Below, piece after piece: positions 8,509 through 15,048 of a stretch of 15,898 nucleotides of DNA; positions within the stretch are counted from its first letter, which is position 1; every line of letters begins with the position of its first letter. This DNA is from JAFHCF01 sp048497495 (GTDB lineage: Bacteria; Pseudomonadota; Alphaproteobacteria; Rhizobiales; Ancalomicrobiaceae). A program made the position numbers and the translations under genes. The stretch is from NCBI GenBank assembly GCA_048497495.1, contig JAFHCF010000023.1, positions 1-15,898 on the forward strand, given 5' to 3'. The notes beneath the pieces are model-generated. The model made no database searches and had not been told where the DNA came from. It was given only the letters and a program-made list of their open reading frames with translations.

Positions 8509-8558
8509 CGGGCTCGCGACAGCCGCCGCGGAGAACGGGAATTGCGCGCCGCAAGCGA

Positions 8559-8587
8559 TTGACACGGGCGGATGTCCTGCCTATGGT
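8559..8587 (+). promoter_or_regulatory. Strong sigma-70-type promoter of rpmJ
   Basis: TTGACA (8559-8564), a 17-nt spacer and TATGGT (8582-8587) form a near-consensus housekeeping promoter. The -35 is perfect and the spacing is optimal. The expected start is near 8594, about 150 nt upstream of the rpmJ ATG, which leaves a long leader. Confidence 0.75.
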
Positions 8588-8744
8588 CCCGGCCGAATTC
8601 ACGAGTGAGCGCGGGCGATCCGCGCTCGATTCATTATTCCTCGCCGCTCGCGCGAGGGGACCCGGTTCAGGGCCCCCGTGGGATCGGCATCCGAACGGGC
8701 CGCCTGTCGGCGCCTCGCGACGGATCAACGATCGGTACCAGACG
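8588..8744 (+). promoter_or_regulatory. Structured 5' leader of rpmJ
   Basis: This untranslated stretch of about 150 nt lies between the promoter and the L36 gene. It contains a perfect 8-bp stem, GAGCGCGG (8607-8614) with CCGCGCTC (8620-8627), around the 5-nt loop GCGAT. The weakly T-rich GATTCATTATTCC follows directly. A second stem, CCTCGC (8639-8644) with GCGAGG (8652-8657), comes next. Stem-then-T-rich geometry close to the start site resembles an attenuator, and ribosomal-protein leaders are often regulatory. No known motif is recognised. Confidence 0.4.
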
Positions 8745-8870
8745 ATGAAGATCAAGAACTCGCTCAAGTCGCTCCGCACGCGCCATCGCGACAACCGTCT
8801 GGTGCGCCGCAAGGGCCGCGTCTACATCATCAACAAGACCAACCCGCGCTTCAAGGCGCGCCAGGGTTGA
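8745..8870 (+). CDS. rpmJ: 50S ribosomal protein L36, type B (zinc-free)
   Basis: The product is 41 aa, beginning MKIKNSLKSLRTRHRDNRLV and ending NKTNPRFKARQG. This is the usual length and pattern of the alphaproteobacterial L36. It lacks the CxxC...C...H zinc ligands of the 38-aa form, so it belongs to the C-minus (YkgO-like) class that does not need zinc. It is a small basic protein of the large ribosomal subunit. It stands alone with its own strong promoter and terminator rather than inside a ribosomal operon. No clear SD precedes the ATG, which is unusual for a highly expressed gene and adds interest to the structured leader. Confidence 0.95.
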   Translation: MKIKNSLKSLRTRHRDNRLVRRKGRVYIINKTNPRFKARQG

Positions 8871-8920
8871 TCGGACGCTGATCGCGGGCGTGTGAACGCC
8901 GGCGATGCGGATGTCTCTCG

Positions 8921-8971
8921 ACGAGCCGCTGAACGGAGATCAAGATCCGTTCATGCGGCTCGTTTCGTTTC
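8921..8971 (+). terminator. Rho-independent terminator of rpmJ
   Basis: A long stem forms from ACGAGCCGC plus TGAACGGA (8921-8937) with TCCGTTCA, a bulged T at 8954, and GCGGCTCGT (8946-8963). It has 17 base pairs and an 8-nt loop. TTCGTTTCG follows, a modest T-run common in GC-rich alphaproteobacteria. It sits 50 nt after the rpmJ stop. The 3' arm contains the ATG at 8953 proposed as the start of the next gene. Confidence 0.75.
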
Positions 8972-9699
8972 GCCCCCGGGCGCTCCTCCTTCCGACCCTC
9001 CGCCGATGTGCCGGCGCCCTTCGGCGCGTCGGCGTCGCGGCGGTGATTCTCACGACCCTCGTATCGGCCTCCGGCGCCGTCGAGACGCCGCGACCAGGTC
9101 GGAATGCGAGCGTCGCCGAGGCGCCGCGACCAAGTTGGAATGTGAGCGTCGCCGAGGCGCCGCCGGGGGACCGCGCCGCGACGGGCCGGACACCGACGCG
9201 GGGCATCGACGCCCATCACGCCGTCGATCTCGACCGCTTCTTCGCCGCCCTCGCCGCCGCCCCCGACGATGCCTCCGCCGCCGCCGCCCGCGCCCGCATC
9301 GAGGCCGCCTGGCAGGCCTCCGGCAGCGCCACCGCCGATCTCCTGACCGCCCGCGCGGCCATCGCCGCCCGTGCCGGTGAACGCGGCCTGGCGCTCGATC
9401 TGATCGACGCGGCGATCATCGTCGCGCCCGTCTGGGCCGGTGGCCATCATCGCCGCGCCCTCCTCCATCTCTCCGGCCACGACATCGCCCAGGCGACCGA
9501 GGACGTCGAGGAGACCCTGCGGATGGAGCCTCGCCACTACGGCGCCATGGCGATGATGGCGTCGATCCTCGCCGGCTCCGGCCGCAAGGCCGAGGCGCTG
9601 AAATGGCTGCGCCGGATCGCCGCGCTCGACCCGCGCGCCCCCGGCCTCGCCGCCCACATCGAACGCCTCGCCCTCGAGGTCGAGGGGCGCGAACTGTGA
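8953..9699 (+). CDS. Exported or membrane-anchored TPR-repeat protein
   Basis: The product is 248 aa from the ATG at 8953. A hydrophobic segment at about residues 24-43 after several arginines indicates a signal peptide or anchor. A Pro-rich linker (45-82) includes two copies of a 12-residue unit encoded by a 36-bp tandem repeat. About three TPR units follow at roughly 128-228, with NTA-like helices and the typical closing ALDP and MEPRHYGA patterns. TPRs mediate protein contacts; no partner is evident. An in-frame ATG at 8905 lies upstream of the rpmJ terminator and would add 16 residues. I prefer 8953 or a later start, with low certainty, because the hairpin covers it and no SD is visible. 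An alpha/beta hydrolase gene follows 46 bp downstream and may be co-transcribed. Confidence 0.75.
   Translation: MRLVSFRPRALLLPTLRRCAGALRRVGVAAVILTTLVSASGAVETPRPGRNASVAEAPRPSWNVSVAEAPPGDRAATGRTPTRGIDAHHAVDLDRFFAALAAAPDDASAAAARARIEAAWQASGSATADLLTARAAIAARAGERGLALDLIDAAIIVAPVWAGGHHRRALLHLSGHDIAQATEDVEETLRMEPRHYGAMAMMASILAGSGRKAEALKWLRRIAALDPRAPGLAAHIERLALEVEGREL
9085..9156 (+). repeat. Two tandem copies of a 36-bp repeat inside the TPR gene
   Basis: Positions 9085-9120 and 9121-9156 are two 36-bp units that differ at only four positions by eye. GCGCCGC at 9157 begins a truncated third copy. The unit length is a multiple of three, so the frame is kept and encodes TPRPGRNASVAE and APRPSWNVSVAE just after the signal segment. 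Confidence 0.85.
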
Positions 9700-9745
9700 C
9701 GAGATCCCGCCTCTCGGCGGTCCGACCCGATGGAGGCGCCCCGGC

Positions 9746-10714
9746 ATGATCGCCCCTTGGCTGTCCGCCCTCCTCGCCCTGCCGACCGGCGCCGCCGTGG
9801 TGACCGGCCTCGTCCGTCGCGCGGCGGCCGAGGCGGCCCCGCCGCTCGGCGAACTCATGTCCTTCGGCGCCCGCGTCGTCCATGTCGTCGATCGTCCCGG
9901 GGACGACGCGGCGGCGGTGCCGCTGGTCTTCGTCCACGGCGCCAGCGGCAATGCCCGCGATCCGATGCTCGCCTTCACCGACGCCTTCCCGCGTCACCGT
10001 CTGATCTTTCTCGACCGCCCCGGCCACGGCTGGAGCAGCCGCCACGGCGCCGACGACGCCGCGCCGACCACCCAGGCCGCCGTGATCGCGGAGGTCCTCG
10101 CCGCCAAGGGCATCGATCGGGCGATCGTCGTCGGCCATTCCTGGGGCGGGTCGGTGGCGGCGGCCTTCGGCGTCGATCACCCCGAGCGCGCCGCCGGGCT
10201 GGTCTTCCTGGCGCCCGCCACCCATCCCTGGCCCGGCGCCGTCATCGACCTGCTCTACCGCCTGTCGGCGCGACCGCTGATCGGCGCCCTGCTGCGCCAT
10301 GTCGCGGTGCCTCTCCTCGGCCCTCTCATGATCGAGCGCGCCACCGCCGGGGTCTTCGCTCCCGATCCCGTGCCCGAGCGCTACGCCGAGCGCATCGGCG
10401 CCGCGCTGGTGCTGCGCCCCCACACCTGGCGCGCCAATGCCGAGGACGTCTTCCGCCTGCACGGCCATCTCACCCGGCTCGCTCCGCGCTATCCGCGGAT
10501 CACCGCCCCGACGCTGATCCTCACCGGGACCCGGGACCCCGTGGTGCGCGCCGACATCCATGCCGAGGGCCTCGCCCGCGACATCGCCGGCGCCCGCCTC
10601 GTCCACCTCGACGAGATCGGCCACATGCCGCATCACGCCGCCCGAGAGCGGGTGATCGCGGAAATCGAGGGATTGATCGCGGTAATCGAAGGGGGTCGCC
10701 GATCGGGCGCCTGA
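9746..10714 (+). CDS. Alpha/beta hydrolase (serine hydrolase fold), substrate unknown
   Basis: The product is 322 aa. An N-terminal hydrophobic stretch (about 5-25) suggests a membrane anchor or signal. The fold is shown by LVFVHGASGN (oxyanion HG at 64-65), LDRPGHGWSS (89-98), the nucleophile elbow GHSWGG with Ser132, the acid Asp264 in TGTRDPVV and His293 in IGHMPHH. A complete Ser-Asp-His triad is therefore present. Family members are esterases, lipases or C-C hydrolases; sequence reading does not settle the substrate. GGAGG lies 9 nt before the ATG and supports this start. It follows the TPR gene at 46 bp. The stop codon's last base is also the first base of the palindromic repeat array, so the C-terminus may have been reshaped by that repeat. 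Confidence 0.92.
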   Translation: MIAPWLSALLALPTGAAVVTGLVRRAAAEAAPPLGELMSFGARVVHVVDRPGDDAAAVPLVFVHGASGNARDPMLAFTDAFPRHRLIFLDRPGHGWSSRHGADDAAPTTQAAVIAEVLAAKGIDRAIVVGHSWGGSVAAAFGVDHPERAAGLVFLAPATHPWPGAVIDLLYRLSARPLIGALLRHVAVPLLGPLMIERATAGVFAPDPVPERYAERIGAALVLRPHTWRANAEDVFRLHGHLTRLAPRYPRITAPTLILTGTRDPVVRADIHAEGLARDIAGARLVHLDEIGHMPHHAARERVIAEIEGLIAVIEGGRRSGA

Positions 10715-10868
10715 CGACGGCCACGGCCGTCGTTCCGGCACATTCCCACAACGGCCATGGCCGTCGTCTTGAGACAATCCCACGACGGCCGTGGCCGTCG
10801 TCTCGGGGCAGTCCCACGACGGCCGTGGCCGCCGTTTCGAAATATCCAACGACGGCCGTGGCCGTCGT
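10714..10868. repeat. Array of five 20-bp palindromes at 34-bp period between convergent genes
   Basis: Palindromes lie at 10714-10733, 10748-10767, 10782-10801, 10816-10835 and 10849-10868. The consensus is ACGACGGCC, a 2-nt centre, GGCCGTCGT. Start-to-start spacing is 34, 34, 34 and 33. The spacers are 14 or 13 nt and end in TCCC or TCCA. The centre is AC, AT, GT, GT, GT, so copy 1 is in the opposite orientation to copies 3-5. Copies 2 and 4 each have one arm mismatch. The array fills the gap between the hydrolase and pyruvate kinase genes, so its hairpins could terminate or protect both transcripts. It is REP-like in form. Confidence 0.9.
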
Positions 10869-10887
10869 CAGGCCGGGTTCGTCGGCC

Positions 10888-12327
10888 TCACAGCGCGCCG
10901 GAGCCGTCGGCGCCGACGAAGGCGATGCGCAGCATGTTGGTCGAGCCGGGGGTGCCGAAGGGCACGCCACCGACCACGATGATCCGCTGTCCCGGCCGGG
11001 CGAAGCCCTCCGAGAAGGCGATGCGGCAACCGCGCTCGACCATGTCGTCGACGTCGCGGGCGTCTTCCGCCACCACGCAGTGGATGCCCCACACCAGGGC
11101 GAGACGCCGCGCCATCGCCGGCGAGGCGGTGAGCGCGATCACCGGCACGAAGGGCCGCTCGCGCGCCGCCCTGAGGCCCGTCGAACCCGACTGGGTCAGG
11201 CAGACCATCGCCGCGACGTTGAGCGTTTCGCCGATCGAGGCGGCGGCGGAGGTGATGGCATCGGCGCCGGTCGCCTCGGGCGGCTGGCGCTGCGGCGCTA
11301 CGATCGAGCGCCACACCGGATCGTGTTCGGTCGCCTCGGCGATGGCGTTCATCATCGTCACCGCCTCGACCGGATACTTGCCGGCGGCGCTCTCCGCCGA
11401 CAGCATGATGGCGTCGGAGGCCTCGTAGACCGCGATGGCGACGTCGGAGACCTCGGCGCGGGTCGGCACCGGCGAGGTGATCATGCTCTCCAACATCTGG
11501 GTGGCGACCACCACCGGCTTGCCGACCTTGCGGCAGGCGCGATTGATCTGCTTCTGCAGCGAGGGGACCCGCTCGAGCGGCATCTCGACGCCGAGATCGC
11601 CACGCGCCACCATGATCGCGTCGGAGAGTTCGATGATCTCGGCGAGCCGCTCGATCGCCTGCGGCTTCTCGATCTTGGCCATGATGCCGGCGCGGTTCTT
11701 GGTGATCTTGCGCACTTCGGCGATGTCTTCCGGCCGCTGCACGAAGGAGAGCGCGATCCAGTCGACCTTCTGCGCCAGCGCCGCGTCGAGATCGGACCGA
11801 TCCTTCTCGGTCAACGCCCCGATCGGCAGGTCGGTGTCGGGCAGGCTGACGCCCTTGCGGTCGGAAATGCGACCGGCGACCACCACGGTGCAGACGATGG
11901 TGCTCTTCTTCGGCTTGGCGGTGCAGCGCAGCTTGACCTTGCCGTCGTCGATCAACAGGTGATGGCCGACTTCGACCGCCTCGAGGATCTCGGGATGGGG
12001 CAGTTGGACACGGGTTCCATCGCCCGGGGTCGGATCGCCGTCGAGGACGAAGGTGGCGTCGGCCACCAGTTCCACCGGCCCGGCGCCGAACTTGCCGACC
12101 CGGAGCTTCGGCCCCTGGAGGTCGGCGAGGATGCCGATCGGCCGGCCGACCCGCGTCTCGATGGCGCGAATGGTGGCGACCAGCGTGGCCAACCGGGGAT
12201 GGTCGGTATGGCTCATGTTGATGCGGAACACATCCGCACCGGCCAGAAACAGTTTCTCGATGATGGCCGGATCGGACGACGCCGGTCCGAGGGTCGCCAG
12301 AATCTTGACCCGCCGATTGCGCTTCAT
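10888..12327 (-). CDS. pyk: Pyruvate kinase
   Basis: The product is 479 aa, the normal bacterial length. It catalyses the last step of glycolysis, phosphoenolpyruvate plus ADP to pyruvate plus ATP, in the cytosol. The start KILATLGPASSD and FRINMSH (34-40) are the N-terminal active-site strands. ADLQGPKLRVG (68-78) precedes the B domain. IMAKIEKPQAIE carries the catalytic Lys218, MVARGDLGVE (239-248) binds the metal and substrate, and PTRAEVSDVA (288-297) completes the barrel. The C-terminal regulatory domain has TQSGSTG, matching the usual effector loop. It converges with the hydrolase gene across the palindrome array. The 172-bp upstream gap to the DUF1036 gene shows three TTGCAT-type hexamers. 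Confidence 0.97.
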   Translation of the reverse strand: MKRNRRVKILATLGPASSDPAIIEKLFLAGADVFRINMSHTDHPRLATLVATIRAIETRVGRPIGILADLQGPKLRVGKFGAGPVELVADATFVLDGDPTPGDGTRVQLPHPEILEAVEVGHHLLIDDGKVKLRCTAKPKKSTIVCTVVVAGRISDRKGVSLPDTDLPIGALTEKDRSDLDAALAQKVDWIALSFVQRPEDIAEVRKITKNRAGIMAKIEKPQAIERLAEIIELSDAIMVARGDLGVEMPLERVPSLQKQINRACRKVGKPVVVATQMLESMITSPVPTRAEVSDVAIAVYEASDAIMLSAESAAGKYPVEAVTMMNAIAEATEHDPVWRSIVAPQRQPPEATGADAITSAAASIGETLNVAAMVCLTQSGSTGLRAARERPFVPVIALTASPAMARRLALVWGIHCVVAEDARDVDDMVERGCRIAFSEGFARPGQRIIVVGGVPFGTPGSTNMLRIAFVGADGSGAL

Positions 12328-12390
12328 CTCGTCACTCTGTCGATGATCTGTAGGACGACCGTCTTAGACCCCGCAGGAGCGTCTGCCCAG

Positions 12391-12441
12391 ATGCAAAATG
12401 TCACCTTCGGCAAATTCTTGCATATCGAGTGTTTATTGCAT
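12391..12441. promoter_or_regulatory. Cluster of TTGCAT/ATGCAA hexamers upstream of pyruvate kinase
   Basis: ATGCAA at 12391-12396 and TTGCAT at 12418-12423 and 12436-12441 fall in a short AT-richer patch 64-114 bp before the pyk ATG. The first two form an inverted pair. They could be operator half-sites for a regulator of glycolysis. No clear -35/-10 pair was found by eye, and no regulator can be named. Confidence 0.35.
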
Positions 12442-12499
12442 CCCTCGGAGCAACCCTGGCGAAGGCCGCCGACCGATCACCCCCGATTCCGCGTCGGCG

Positions 12500-13012
12500 T
12501 CACGGGCCGGCGGAGGCGGAGGCGCGGCCCGGCTCGGTCAGTTGCACCGTCCAGGTGCGCTGTTCGCCGGTGTCGATCTCGAAGAAGCCGGTGCGTTCGA
12601 AGCCACGCTTCAGGCAGTCCTCGATCCCCTTGATGGTGAAGGTCTTCTCCTGGGTGCACATGAACGAGCGGCCGCTCCATTCGCCGCCCCGGTCGTAGTC
12701 GACCGCGTAGAGATAGTAGAAGCGCGAAACCAACGGGCCGGCGAGCAACGTCTCGCAGGAATTGGCGGTGAGGTTCCACCAGCCTTCCGTCTTCCACGCC
12801 TCGTCGTCCTTGTAGCCGACGGCGATGCCGACCCGGCTCGAGGTCTTGTTGCAGATGCGCAGATCGGCGAGGGCGGGGGCGGCGAACGCGGCGAGGACGA
12901 CGACCGCCATCACCACGAGCCCGGCCCGGCGAGCGACGATCCCGGCGTGATCTGCGAGGATCGAGGTCGCCGACCGGCGGCGGTTCGCGGCAGGCGAAGC
13001 TTCGGGTTTCAT
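12500..13012 (-). CDS. Secreted DUF1036 family protein
   Basis: The product is 170 aa. A long signal peptide (basic n-region, hydrophobic core 32-47) ends at ALA/DLRICN (cleavage near 49). The mature part matches the DUF1036 pattern: LRICNKTSSRVGIAVGYKDD, GWWNLTANSC, YYLYAVDYDRGGEW, FMCTQEKTFTIKG and CLKRGFERTGFFEIDTG. Four cysteines (54, 86, 119, 133) could form disulphides in the periplasm. The family's function is unknown. The frame is open back to an ATG at 13156 that makes an ATGA overlap with the transporter gene. That start would add 48 residues ahead of the signal peptide, so I chose 13012, which also follows a TTGACG element. The order pyk, DUF1036 on the same strand is kept here. 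Confidence 0.88.
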   Translation of the reverse strand: MKPEASPAANRRRSATSILADHAGIVARRAGLVVMAVVVLAAFAAPALADLRICNKTSSRVGIAVGYKDDEAWKTEGWWNLTANSCETLLAGPLVSRFYYLYAVDYDRGGEWSGRSFMCTQEKTFTIKGIEDCLKRGFERTGFFEIDTGEQRTWTVQLTEPGRASASAGP

Positions 13013-13043
13013 CCGTTCTTTTCTTCTTGTCCGTGACGGCGCC

Positions 13044-13072
13044 ACGTTCGCAAGCTTGGCGGTCCACGTCAA
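13044..13072 (-). promoter_or_regulatory. Weak candidate promoter for the DUF1036 gene
   Basis: On the minus strand TTGACG (13072-13067) is followed after 17 nt by GAACGT (13049-13044). The -35 is good and the -10 is poor. A start near 13037 would leave a leader of about 25 nt before the ATG at 13012, which agrees with that start choice. Confidence 0.3.
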
Positions 13073-13152
13073 TCGCCGCGAGCCCGCGATCACGCCGATG
13101 ACGCCGGTTGCCGGGAGCGAGCCGCCAAACGGCGGGACTTCGGCGTCGCGGT

Positions 13153-14049
13153 TCATTTCGCCGTCTCACGCGGTCGCGCGATGAAGATGCCGCACAAGAT
13201 GGCGACGCCGCCGGCGATCTGCCACGGCCCCAGCGTCTCGCCGAAGAAGGCCCAGCCGAAGAAGGCCGCCGCCAGCGCCTCGAGGAAGATCACCAGGGAG
13301 GAAAAGGCGGCGGAGAGATGGCCGAGCGCATGAGCGAGCAATCCCTGGCCGCCGACGTGGCTGACCGACGCCATCAGGACGAGGGCGAGGACGCCGGAGA
13401 GCCCGGTCGGCAACCAGACGTTCTCCGCGACGCCGGCGACGATCCCGAGCAGCGTCGAGGTGATCACCGTCGAGCGGAACAACACCAACCCGGTCGACCC
13501 GTCCCGCCGCGCCACCCGTATCGCCAGGAAATAGAGGCCGAAACCGACCGACGTCGCCACGCCGTAGAGATCGCCGAGGAACCGCTCCGGCGCCAGCCTC
13601 AGGCTGGAGCCGACCAGCAGCGCCCCGCCGAGGATGCACAGCATCAGCCCGGCGACCATCATCCGCGTCACCTTCTCGCCGATCACCAGCGAGAACAGCA
13701 TCACCCACACCGGCGCCATGGTGGCGAGCAACGTGGCATTGGCGATGGTGGTGTGGAGGACGGCCAGGTGCCAGAAGAACAGGTCGACGGTGAAGAACAC
13801 CCCGGCCAACACCAGGGCGCGCGTCCAGCCGGGATCGCGCGCCGTCGCCTCGCGCCGCTCGAGCCGCGCCCAGCCCCACAGCAGCGGCAGGGCGAGAAAG
13901 ACCCGATAGAACGCCGAGGTGAAGGGCCCGACCTGCGCCTCGCGCACGAAGACCGGCGAGATCCCCATCGCCACCGCCGCCGCGATCAACGCCAGGACGG
14001 CGACGAGAACGACCGAGCGGGGCTCGGCGACGCGGGCGTCGGTGATCAT
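13153..14049 (-). CDS. EamA/DMT-superfamily inner-membrane transporter
   Basis: The product is 298 aa with about ten membrane helices in two homologous EamA halves. This is the normal size and layout of drug/metabolite transporter superfamily proteins. Family-type features include an early ISPVFVREAQVGPFTSAFYRV segment, HTTIANATLLATMAPVWVML, and in the second half SLVIFLEALAAAFFGWAFFGE followed by a final helix with GGVAILCGIFIA. The substrate cannot be told; relatives export amino acids or other metabolites. No SD is seen before the ATG at 14049, so the exact start is less sure than the identity. Its stop overlaps the ATG at 13156 of the longer DUF1036 reading frame by 4 bp. It is divergent from the amidohydrolase gene. 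Confidence 0.93.
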   Translation of the reverse strand: MITDARVAEPRSVVLVAVLALIAAAVAMGISPVFVREAQVGPFTSAFYRVFLALPLLWGWARLERREATARDPGWTRALVLAGVFFTVDLFFWHLAVLHTTIANATLLATMAPVWVMLFSLVIGEKVTRMMVAGLMLCILGGALLVGSSLRLAPERFLGDLYGVATSVGFGLYFLAIRVARRDGSTGLVLFRSTVITSTLLGIVAGVAENVWLPTGLSGVLALVLMASVSHVGGQGLLAHALGHLSAAFSSLVIFLEALAAAFFGWAFFGETLGPWQIAGGVAILCGIFIARPRETAK

Positions 14050-14106
14050 GCGAGGAGAACCGGGTGTGCGAGGACGGGCGACGGAGCGGTGGGCGAAGCC
14101 GCCGGA

Positions 14107-14120
14107 GGGGCTGGCCAGCC
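14107..14120. promoter_or_regulatory. Perfect 14-bp palindrome in a divergent intergenic region
   Basis: GGGCTGGCCAGCCC is its own reverse complement. It lies midway in the 120-bp gap between the divergent EamA transporter and N-formylglutamate amidohydrolase-family genes, where an operator would be expected. High GC makes such palindromes less surprising, so this is only a candidate site. Confidence 0.3.
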
Positions 14121-14169
14121 CTTCCGCGAACGCCTACCATCTTCGTATCCAATCCGCATCGTGAGATCC

Positions 14170-15018
14170 ATGACCCGCATGCATATCGCCTCGTCGGACC
14201 ACTCGCCCACCGCACCCGGATCCGACGGCGGCGACCACGTCTTCGAGATCGTCGATGGCGATCCCGCCGCCGGCCTGGTGCTGATCGCCGACCACGCCTC
14301 CAATCATGTTCCCGCCGAATATGCCGCCCTCGGACTGCCGGCGAGCGAATTCGCCCGCCACATCGCCTGGGATATCGGCGTCGAGCCGCTCACCCGGGCG
14401 CTGGCCGCCCGCTTGCGCGTCCCGGCGGTGCTGTCGCACTTCTCCCGCCTCCTGATCGATCCGAACCGCGGCGACGACGACCCCACCCTGGTGATGCGCC
14501 TATCCGACGGCGCCGTCGTCCCCGGCAACGCCCGCATCGACGCCGCCGAGCGCGATGCCCGCATCGAACGCTTCTGGCGGCCCTACGACCGGGCGATCAC
14601 CGACACCATCGACGGCTGTTTCGCCGCCGGTCGGCCGCCGATGCTGTTCTCGATCCACTCCTTCACGCCCAACTGGCGCGGCTCGCCACGCCCCTGGCAT
14701 TGCGGCATCCTGTGGAATCGAGATCCTCGCCTGGCGGAATTCCTGCTCGACCGTCTCGGCGCCGACCCCGCCCTGGTGGTCGGCGACAACGAGCCCTACC
14801 ACGGCGATCTCGACGGCGACACGATGAACCGCCACGGTCTGGCGCGCGGCCTCGTCCACGGCCTGCTCGAGATCCGTCAGGACCTGATCGCCGAGCCCGT
14901 CGGCGTCGCCGCCTGGACCGATCGGTTGGAGCCGATCCTGCGCGAGGCGATGGGCCGGGCCGACTTCGCCGAACCCCGTCTCTACGGTGACGTCGGCGGC
15001 GCGACCACCGGCGCGTGA
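14170..15018 (+). CDS. N-formylglutamate amidohydrolase family protein
   Basis: The product is 282 aa. The family hydrolyses N-formylglutamate (last step of one histidine degradation route) or related N-acyl amino acids in the cytosol. Recognisable blocks are LIADHASNHVPAEY (38-51), HIAWDIGVEPLTRALA (64-79), SHFSRLLIDPNR (89-100), LFSIHSFTPNW (159-169) and VVGDNEPYHG (203-212). These supply the His, Asp and Glu metal-ligand candidates. The frame is open far upstream, but the EamA gene occupies that DNA on the other strand. The ATG at 14170 (or 14179) fits the family's N-terminus. No hut genes are nearby, so the physiological substrate is uncertain. The usual COG3931-type label is safer than hutG. 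Confidence 0.9.
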   Translation: MTRMHIASSDHSPTAPGSDGGDHVFEIVDGDPAAGLVLIADHASNHVPAEYAALGLPASEFARHIAWDIGVEPLTRALAARLRVPAVLSHFSRLLIDPNRGDDDPTLVMRLSDGAVVPGNARIDAAERDARIERFWRPYDRAITDTIDGCFAAGRPPMLFSIHSFTPNWRGSPRPWHCGILWNRDPRLAEFLLDRLGADPALVVGDNEPYHGDLDGDTMNRHGLARGLVHGLLEIRQDLIAEPVGVAAWTDRLEPILREAMGRADFAEPRLYGDVGGATTGA

Positions 15019-15048
15019 GCCGGCGACACGGCGTTCCGGCGGTGGATA

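Noticed and set aside
8905..8952. ATG at 8905 as the start of the TPR protein
   Set aside because: It lies upstream of the rpmJ terminator and would place the whole hairpin inside the coding sequence. Kept only as an alternative.
10714..10868. Possible CRISPR array
   Set aside because: The repeated unit is itself a near-perfect palindrome of 20 bp with 13-14-nt spacers sharing a common end, and no cas gene is nearby. This does not fit CRISPR dimensions.
9730..12633. A 967-codon plus-strand frame crossing the hydrolase, the repeat array and antisense pyruvate kinase
   Set aside because: It is a composite of shadow frames held open by GC-rich sequence and repeats. Both underlying genes are clearly identified in other frames.
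13108..14169. Long N-terminal extension of the amidohydrolase
   Set aside because: The extension is antisense to the EamA gene and is Arg/Gln/His-rich without similarity. The family N-terminus fits the ATG at 14170.
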